Of a stretch of DNA of 9,216 nucleotides, positions 5,129 through 9,216 are shown in pieces. The first letter of the stretch is position 1. Every line of letters begins with the position of its first letter. The notes below the pieces were generated by a model that worked only from the letters and a program-made list of their open reading frames with translations, did no database searches and had not been told where the DNA came from. Origin of the DNA: Acidobacteriota bacterium (GTDB lineage: Bacteria; Acidobacteriota; Terriglobia; Terriglobales; Acidobacteriaceae); the NCBI GenBank assembly GCA_019510535.1, contig JAEKKE010000348.1:1-9216 (forward strand). The letters run 5' to 3'. The translations under genes were made by a program, and so were the position numbers.

Positions 5129-6415
5129 ATGGCCAACATCGCCGGCAGCGAACAACAGGAACCGATCCGTCTGCCATGGAAAATCTTCTGGGTTGCCTTT
5201 GCGGTACGCGTCCTCTACATGACGCTCGCGCATACTTACCGCTTTCGTCCTGGGGAAGACCACTTTCAGTTCGGTTGGGAGGCCGGCCGCATCGCGCGTG
5301 CCCTGGTCAATGGATATGGCTACGCCGATCCGTTCTTCGGCCATACCGGACCGACGGCATGGCTGCCGCCTCTGTACACCTTCATCATCGCAGCCGCCTT
5401 CAAGGTATTCGGCGTTTACTCCCACATGGCGGCCTGGTCGATCCTGACGCTCAACAGCATCTTTTCGGCGCTTACCGCACTCGCGATCTATGAAATCGCT
5501 TATCGCTGTTTCAATCCGAGGGTTGCGGTCTGGTCTGGCTGGTTATGGGCACTGTATCCGGCGGCGATGCAGTTTGCGGTTCGCTGGGTGTGGGAGATGA
5601 CCCTAACCTGCATGCTGTTTTCATGGCTGATTGTAATGACATTGCGCATGGCGGATAACGGTGGCGGAACCTGGCGGCAGTGGACGATCTTTGGCGCGCT
5701 TGGCGGCCTGATCGCTCTTACACAGCCCACACCGCTGATGATGCTGCCCGTCTGCGTGATCTGGATCTACCTGAAGGCGAGGCCGCGCTTCTTCCCTGCA
5801 CTACAAAAGGCGACCGCCGCGGCATTGATCGTAATCGCATTCATGACACCCTGGGTCGTACGCAACTACAGGATCTTTCACACCTTTATCCCCATGCGTG
5901 ACAACTTCGGCGCCGAAAACTACATGGGCAACTCTGACTGGTCCGTGGGTTTTCCCTGGGGCGGCCTGATATGGTATGGCCAAAACAAACTGCAGCAGGA
6001 GTATGCCATTGTCGGCGAAATCGCCTTCGTGAAGGTCCGCGGTGATGCCGCAAAGCAATGGATCGCTACCCACCACTCTCGCTACTTCCAACTGGCTGCA
6101 CTTCGTACCTACATGTTCTGGGCTGGAGTGCCGCAACCCGTCGTCCCCCACAAGGAGTATGTCGAGTACGGACGCGAGATCAACTTCGCATTCGGCAGCA
6201 TCGCCGGTCTGCTTGGCCTGGCTTTGGCATTAAAACGAAAAATCAAGGGAGCCTGGCTCTTCGCAGCAGCCTTCCTGCTGTTGCCGCTGCCTTATTACTT
6301 TGTCACCGTACAGGCGCGGTTCCGGCACGTCTTCGAACCGCTCATCATGATTCTGGGGGTGTATTTGTTCCAGAGCGCTGAGAAGCGGCGGAAGGCTTCA
6401 ACCGAAACGGCGTAA
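5129..6415 (+). CDS. Multi-pass GT-C type glycosyltransferase (PMT/ArnT-like)
   Basis: This 428-residue integral membrane protein resembles the dolichyl/undecaprenyl-phosphate-sugar dependent transferases (GT39/GT83/PMT_2 group). After a first helix (about 17-35), the first periplasmic loop carries RFRPGEDHFQFGWEAGRIARAL with acidic residues Glu43, Asp44 and Glu51, where GT-C enzymes hold their catalytic acid. TGPTAWLPPLYTFIIAAAF (73-91) is a typical following segment. Further hydrophobic helices lie near 103-123, 132-150, 156-173, 186-199, 202-216, 227-243, 353-369, 375-393 and 402-415. TPWVVRNYRIF (240-250) and ARFRHVFEPL (396-405) are recurrent motifs of the group. It probably transfers a sugar from a polyprenyl-phosphate donor to an envelope glycan or lipid; donor and acceptor are unknown. 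The ATG at 5129 has only a weak upstream AAGAA. It is convergent with rpmB. Confidence 0.8.
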   Translation: MANIAGSEQQEPIRLPWKIFWVAFAVRVLYMTLAHTYRFRPGEDHFQFGWEAGRIARALVNGYGYADPFFGHTGPTAWLPPLYTFIIAAAFKVFGVYSHMAAWSILTLNSIFSALTALAIYEIAYRCFNPRVAVWSGWLWALYPAAMQFAVRWVWEMTLTCMLFSWLIVMTLRMADNGGGTWRQWTIFGALGGLIALTQPTPLMMLPVCVIWIYLKARPRFFPALQKATAAALIVIAFMTPWVVRNYRIFHTFIPMRDNFGAENYMGNSDWSVGFPWGGLIWYGQNKLQQEYAIVGEIAFVKVRGDAAKQWIATHHSRYFQLAALRTYMFWAGVPQPVVPHKEYVEYGREINFAFGSIAGLLGLALALKRKIKGAWLFAAAFLLLPLPYYFVTVQARFRHVFEPLIMILGVYLFQSAEKRRKASTETA

Positions 6416-6464
6416 AACCGGTTGCACCATTTGCAGTGCAGCTTTTATGGGCTTAACGCAGAAA

Positions 6465-6491
6465 GCCCGGCAGGCTGCGCGCCTGCCGGGC
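6465..6491 (-). terminator. Hairpin terminator after rpmB
   Basis: GCCCGGCAGG (6465-6474) and CCTGCCGGGC (6482-6491) form a perfect 10-bp GC-rich stem with a seven-base loop. On the minus strand it is followed by TTTCT, a short T-rich tail, 28 bases after the rpmB stop. It lies between convergent genes and may also stop glycosyltransferase transcripts, but the plus-strand side lacks a T run. Confidence 0.7.
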
Positions 6492-6518
6492 GACTGAAAC
6501 TTACTCTTCTGAAACGGC

Positions 6519-6707
6519 TTAGGCCTTGACGACCTTACCGGACTTGATGCAGCTGGTGCACACGCGGATGCGTTTGCTGGCGCCGTTCACAACGGCCTTC
6601 ACAGCCTGCAGGTTTACGTTCCAGCGGCGGCGGGTAACGTTGTGCGCGTGCGAAATGTTGTTGCCGAACTGCGGTCCCTTGCCGCAAAACTCACAGGTCT
6701 GTGCCAT
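6519..6707 (-). CDS. rpmB: 50S ribosomal protein L28, zinc-binding (C+) form
   Basis: This 62-residue protein of the large ribosomal subunit is easily recognised: MAQTCEFCGKGPQFGNNISH, then VTRRRWNVNLQAV and RIRVCTSCIKSGKVVKA. Two CxxC pairs (Cys5/Cys8 and Cys50/Cys53) make it the zinc-ribbon C+ type rather than the cysteine-free zinc-independent paralogue induced under zinc shortage in some bacteria. The start at 6707 is set by GGAG at 6718-6715, seven bases upstream. An in-frame ATG at 6803 would add 32 residues that do not belong to L28. The gene stands alone and is convergent with the glycosyltransferase gene; a hairpin terminator follows. The promoter was not identified in the 222-base gap upstream. 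Confidence 0.96.
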   Translation of the reverse strand: MAQTCEFCGKGPQFGNNISHAHNVTRRRWNVNLQAVKAVVNGASKRIRVCTSCIKSGKVVKA

Positions 6708-6879
6708 GACAAATCTCCAGGTCGTCTCCCGACAATCAGGTTGGACGAAGGTGTTTTCGCGCAGTGGGAGGGCGTTTCGCCTCGCTTTGGGCCGCCAGGC
6801 CACCGGAACGGGGCCGCGGGCTTGCTGCGGAAGTTAAAGAATACCGTATTTTGGGCCTCCGGGCAATCGAGAGGACAGC

Positions 6880-6899
6880 CATACGGAGCACCCCGTATG
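6880..6899. promoter_or_regulatory. 20-bp operator-like palindrome upstream of the dehydrogenase operon
   Basis: CATACGG (6880-6886) and CCGTATG (6893-6899) form a perfect 7-bp inverted repeat with a six-base spacer, 30 bases before the dehydrogenase ATG. A related odd-centred palindrome, AATACCGTATT (6840-6850), lies 40 bases upstream. Such repeated half-sites are typical of sugar-responsive repressors, but no regulator gene is in view. The rest of the 222-base gap (6708-6929) shows nothing else I can support. Confidence 0.45.
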
Positions 6900-6929
6900 C
6901 TTAATCCCCAACAGGAGAAAGCACAACGC

Positions 6930-7973
6930 ATGAAAGCCCTGATGCTTGAGGCCTACGAACATCTGCATGTCATCGATATGCCCGTCCCGGCCGTTGCCGC
7001 CGACGAGGTTCTGATCAAGGTCGCTGCCTGCGGCATCTGCGGAAGCGATGTTCACGGCTACGATGGCGGTTCCGGCCGCCGTATTCCACCCATCGTCATG
7101 GGCCACGAGGCCGCCGGCATCATCGCCGCGGTCGGCTCCGACGTGCAAGGCTATGAGGCCGGCGATCGCGTCACCTTCGACTCCACCGTCTACTGCGGCA
7201 AGTGCGAATTCTGTAAACGGGGCGAGGTTAACCTCTGCGACGACCGCCAGGTGATGGGCGTCTCCTGCGGAGACTACCGCCGCCATGGCGCCTTTGCCGA
7301 GTTTGTCGCCGTGCCTGAGCGCATCCTCTATAAGCTGCCGGAGAACTTCCCCTTCGAAGAGGCGGCCATGTTGGAGGCCGTCGCCGTCGCGCTGCACGGA
7401 GTCCGCGTCTCGCAACTGAAGCCGGGCGACTCGGTCCTGGTGATCGGCGCCGGCATGATCGGCCTGCTGACAGCACAGGCCGCGCGCGCCGCCGGAGCAC
7501 GGTCTGTCACGATCGCCGATGTCGACGCCGCCCGTCTGCAGATGGCCGTCGATGTCGGTATCCCGGACACGCTGCATCTCTCGGGCAACGACCTGGTCGC
7601 CGAGATCCTGCGCCGGACTGGCAATCTTGGTATGGATGTCGTCCTCGAAGCCGTCGGCCGTGCAGAGACTGTCGTTGCTTCTATCGAGTGTGTACGCCGC
7701 GGAGGCACCGTGGGCCTGATCGGCAATATTCAGCCCGAGGTTCCGCTGCCGTTGCAGCGCGTGGTTACGCGTGAGGTCCGGCTGCAGGGCTCCTGCTCCT
7801 CCGCCGGAGAGTATGTCGAAGCCATCCGCCTGATGTCCGAAGGCGCCATCACGGTAAAGCCCCTGATCTCCGCCGTCAGCACTCTGGAAGAGGCGGCCGA
7901 CTGGTTTGCGCGTTTGCATGCGCGCGAGGCAGGTCTGCTTAAGGTCGTCGTTGCACCCGGTAAGGAGAACTAG
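6930..7973 (+). CDS. Zinc-dependent medium-chain dehydrogenase (sorbitol/idonate/galactitol-1-P type)
   Basis: This 347-residue enzyme oxidises a secondary alcohol, probably of a polyol or sugar acid, with NAD+. Catalytic zinc ligands are Cys37 (GICGSDVHGY), His59-Glu60 (MGHEAAG) and probably Glu149. The structural-zinc loop has Cys89, Cys92, Cys95 and Cys103 (YCGKCEFCKRGEVNLC). The Rossmann fingerprint is VIGAGMIGLL (GxGxxG at 173-178), and Asp197 in IADVDAARL after beta-2 favours NAD over NADP. Length matches GatD, IdnD and Tdh relatives; the motifs alone do not separate these substrates. ATG at 6930 fits the family N-terminus; AGGAG at 6913-6917 is 12 bases away, rather far. An in-frame extension back to 6642 overlaps rpmB and is rejected. 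The SDR gene starts 3 bp after its stop, a pairing like idnD-idnO, and an MFS transporter lies beyond. Confidence 0.88.
   Translation: MKALMLEAYEHLHVIDMPVPAVAADEVLIKVAACGICGSDVHGYDGGSGRRIPPIVMGHEAAGIIAAVGSDVQGYEAGDRVTFDSTVYCGKCEFCKRGEVNLCDDRQVMGVSCGDYRRHGAFAEFVAVPERILYKLPENFPFEEAAMLEAVAVALHGVRVSQLKPGDSVLVIGAGMIGLLTAQAARAAGARSVTIADVDAARLQMAVDVGIPDTLHLSGNDLVAEILRRTGNLGMDVVLEAVGRAETVVASIECVRRGGTVGLIGNIQPEVPLPLQRVVTREVRLQGSCSSAGEYVEAIRLMSEGAITVKPLISAVSTLEEAADWFARLHAREAGLLKVVVAPGKEN
7962..7967 (+). promoter_or_regulatory. Ribosome-binding site that fixes the TTG start of the SDR gene
   Basis: AAGGAG inside the last codons of the dehydrogenase gene lies nine bases before TTG at 7977. No ATG or GTG start is better placed, so this site supports a TTG start and translational coupling of the two genes. 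Confidence 0.75.
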
Positions 7974-7976
7974 GCG

Positions 7977-8768
7977 TTGAGCGAGAACCTCTTCGATCTG
8001 ACAGGACAGGTAGCCGTTGTTACCGGAGCATCGCGAGGCCTGGGACAATACTTTTCCCGCGCTCTTGGACGTGCAGGCGCAAAGCTGATCGTCACCAGCC
8101 GCAAAGCCGGCGACTGCGACGCCTTCGTGGAAGAACTCGCCGGCATGGGCATCACCGCTCATGCGCTGACGCTCGATGTGCGCGACGAGAAGAGCATCAC
8201 CGCCTTCGGTCCGGCGGCCGATGCCATCTACGGCAAGGTCGATATCCTGGTGAACAACGCCGGATGCAACATCCGTAAGCCGGCGCTTGAGGTCACGTGG
8301 GAGGACTGGAACACCATCCTCGACACCAACCTGCGTGGAGCCTTCTTTGTCGCACAGACCATCGCACGCGGCATGATCACCCGCGGCTACGGCCGCATCA
8401 TCAACGTCGGTTCAGTCACCAGCGTGTGCGGGTCTGCAGGGTTGGGGCCGTATGGGGCCAGTCGCGGCGGCATCAAGCAGTTGACGATGAGCCTTGCAGA
8501 CGACTGGGGACCGCACGGTGTGACGGTCAACGTACTGGCTCCCGGATGGTTCAAGACCAGCCAGAACCGCGTGATGTACGAGGACGAAGGCTGGGTGCAG
8601 TATCTGGTCGAGCGCATTCCCCTGAAACGTCCGGGAGCTCCCAACGATCTCGATGGTGCTGTGGTCTTCCTGGCCAGCGAGGCTTCTCGTTACGTGACCG
8701 GACAAACGATCCTGATCGACGGCGGTATTTCGGTGGGTAATACGAGAGCTTTGGTGAAGAAGAGTTAG
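7977..8768 (+). CDS. Short-chain dehydrogenase, gluconate 5-dehydrogenase (5-ketogluconate reductase)-like
   Basis: This 263-residue classical SDR has TGASRGLG (16-23) for cofactor binding, DV at 67-68, NNAG (93-96), Asn118, catalytic Ser146 (NVGSVTS) and Tyr159. The usual Lys of the YxxxK motif is replaced: the sequence is YGASRGG, with Arg163 at Tyr+4 (codon CGC at 8463-8465). Ser41-Arg42-Lys43 after beta-2 suggests NADP(H). The LADDWGPHGVTVN...APGWFKT segment and the C-terminal TGQTILIDGG are close in style to gluconate 5-dehydrogenase/IdnO-type SDRs, an assignment from memory. The start is TTG, supported by AAGGAG at 7962-7967. It sits 3 bp after the zinc dehydrogenase gene; together they could interconvert a sugar acid and gluconate through a keto intermediate. 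Substrate is unproven. Confidence 0.88.
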   Translation: MSENLFDLTGQVAVVTGASRGLGQYFSRALGRAGAKLIVTSRKAGDCDAFVEELAGMGITAHALTLDVRDEKSITAFGPAADAIYGKVDILVNNAGCNIRKPALEVTWEDWNTILDTNLRGAFFVAQTIARGMITRGYGRIINVGSVTSVCGSAGLGPYGASRGGIKQLTMSLADDWGPHGVTVNVLAPGWFKTSQNRVMYEDEGWVQYLVERIPLKRPGAPNDLDGAVVFLASEASRYVTGQTILIDGGISVGNTRALVKKS

Positions 8769-8788
8769 GAGTATGGATGCTCCGGCTG

Positions 8789-8814
8789 CCCGGGTCCGGC
8801 TTTTGGGACCTGGG
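8789..8814. repeat. GC-rich hairpin just after the SDR gene
   Basis: CCCGGGTCC (8789-8797) pairs with GGACCTGGG (8806-8814), one G·T pair, loop of eight bases. It starts 20 bases after the SDR stop, so it could end the operon transcript, but no T run follows; it may instead belong to the repeat cluster downstream. Confidence 0.5.
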
Positions 8815-8870
8815 TATCGCGCTACGCGCGACCGCCTTTGAACTTGGAACCACGAGTGCGGCTGAAAAGC

Positions 8871-8945
8871 AGATTTCTCCGCTTCCTCTGGTCGACCACC
8901 CCAACCAGCAAGCTGGTCGGGGCCCCGGGCGCTACGAAATGACAA
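8871..8945. repeat. Palindromic repeat module with an inner hairpin
   Basis: AGATTTCTCCGC (8871-8882) at one end and GCTACGAAATGACAAA (8931-8946) at the other resemble the two halves of a palindrome often seen between genes in Acidobacteriota (recalled; ATTTC and GAAAT are complementary). Between them sits a separate stem CCCCAACCAGC (8899-8909)/GCTGGTCGGGG (8912-8922), ten of eleven pairs matched, with a two-base loop. The inner stem looks inserted into the outer palindrome. Confidence 0.55.
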
Positions 8946-8959
8946 ACCCCCAAAAACGG

Positions 8960-9050
8960 TTCGAGCTTTGCTCGAATTTCCCACATAAGCTTCGCGTATC
9001 CACCCCAACGAACTTCATTCGCTGGGGACCCCGGTATGTGGGGCACCCGG
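8960..9050 (-). repeat. Dispersed palindromic repeat, copy 2 (long form with hairpin cassette)
   Basis: Inverted relative to copy 1 (1336-1388). Shared parts are the 17-base box (9034-9050), the stem CCCACATA (8980-8987)/TATGTGGG (9035-9042), an 18-of-19 match over 8979-8997, and the hairpin TTCGAGC-TTT-GCTCGAA (8960-8976). Unlike copy 1 it carries an extra hairpin, CCCCAACGAA (9003-9012)/TTCGCTGGGG (9018-9027), inside the stem. The element lies between the convergent SDR and MFS genes; the gap 8769-9056 holds no credible gene. Confidence 0.75.
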
Positions 9051-9056
9051 CCTGTT

Positions 9057-9216
9057 CTACGCCTCTAGCGCGCGCCTCACATCGATAGGCTGAATCCGCC
9101 CGAGCAGGAAGGCGTATGACAGCACACCGATCACCAGATACGCCGCGGCGATGCCGAAGGCCCAGGTGAAGTTATGTGTCGCCTGCACGGTATATCCGGT
9201 CAGGATCGGCGCTGCG
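9057..9216 (-). CDS. MFS transporter, C-terminal fragment (runs off the right edge)
   Basis: The last 52 residues of a membrane transporter are encoded: APILTGYTVQATHNFTWAF, a hydrophobic helix GIAAAYLVIGVLSYAFLLG, and a short tail GRIQPIDVRRALEA. The order 'API-TGY-V-AT-FTWAF', final helix and 'GRI-PI' end closely resembles the last part of MFS transporters of the anion:cation symporter type that take up hexuronates, galactonate or related sugar acids; this is recalled from the family, with most of the protein missing. The stop is TAG at 9059-9057. It converges on the dehydrogenase-SDR operon, fitting a transporter for the substrate those enzymes use, though its own operon extends outside the window. 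Confidence 0.7.
   Translation of the reverse strand, partial: AAPILTGYTVQATHNFTWAFGIAAAYLVIGVLSYAFLLGRIQPIDVRRALEA

Noticed and set aside
6708..6803. 32-residue N-terminal extension of L28
   Set aside because: A GGAG site seven bases before 6707 and the standard L28 length support the short form.
6642..6929. In-frame N-terminal extension of the zinc dehydrogenase
   Set aside because: It overlaps rpmB on the other strand, and the family N-terminus (MKALMLEAYEHLHV) begins at 6930.
6834..8162. 442-residue open frame antisense to the dehydrogenase and SDR genes
   Set aside because: It is the reverse-complement shadow of two well-supported genes in high-GC DNA, with no recognisable domain or ribosome-binding site.
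8777..9088. Plus-strand open frame of 103 codons in the right-hand intergenic region
   Set aside because: It crosses several hairpin repeats and the 3' end of the MFS gene; no coding signature is visible.

Overview
The window looks like chromosomal DNA of a soil acidobacterium (Acidobacteriota, Terriglobia, near Granulicella/Edaphobacter/Terriglobus). This is an inference from moderate-high GC, the protein families present, and the palindromic intergenic repeats typical of that group; no rRNA or phylogenetic marker alignment backs it. No phage, transposase, CRISPR array, tRNA or rRNA is visible.

Left part (1-1300): the 5' portion of an ECF sigma factor gene on the minus strand is divergent from a plus-strand pair, a small three-helix membrane protein (DUF6249-like) and a gamma-class carbonic anhydrase. 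Between sigma and membrane protein lie two back-to-back matches to the ECF promoter pattern TGAAAC-N16-NGTC. Their -35 parts form a perfect inverted repeat, suggesting that the sigma factor controls itself and the membrane protein/carbonic anhydrase unit.

Middle part (1301-5128): a gene-free stretch of nested palindromes is followed by four minus-strand genes, in transcription order DinB-like metal protein, short Hsp70/YegD-like ATPase, DUF1905/YdeI-like protein, and DUF3050 (heme-oxygenase-fold) protein. The last two are 6 bp apart. Another nested palindrome with four copies of the GAAAATGC core lies upstream of the DinB gene.

Right part (5129-9216): a multi-pass GT-C type glycosyltransferase (plus) converges on rpmB (minus, zinc-binding L28), with a hairpin terminator between them. 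A plus-strand pair follows: a zinc-dependent sorbitol/idonate-type dehydrogenase and a 5-ketogluconate-reductase-like SDR, 3 bp apart. It is preceded by a 20-bp operator-like palindrome. A truncated minus-strand gene at the right edge is the C-terminus of an MFS transporter. Together these suggest a sugar-acid or polyol uptake and oxidation module resembling the IdnD/IdnO logic, though the substrate is not proven. The SDR has Arg where the catalytic Lys of YxxxK is expected.

The most notable non-coding content is a set of modular palindromic repeats. A copy at 1336-1388 and an inverted copy at 8960-9050 differ by exactly one 38-nt hairpin cassette flanked by 4-bp direct repeats. I see no clearly new multi-gene system; the best leads are the divergent ECF promoters, the modular repeats and the YxxxR SDR.
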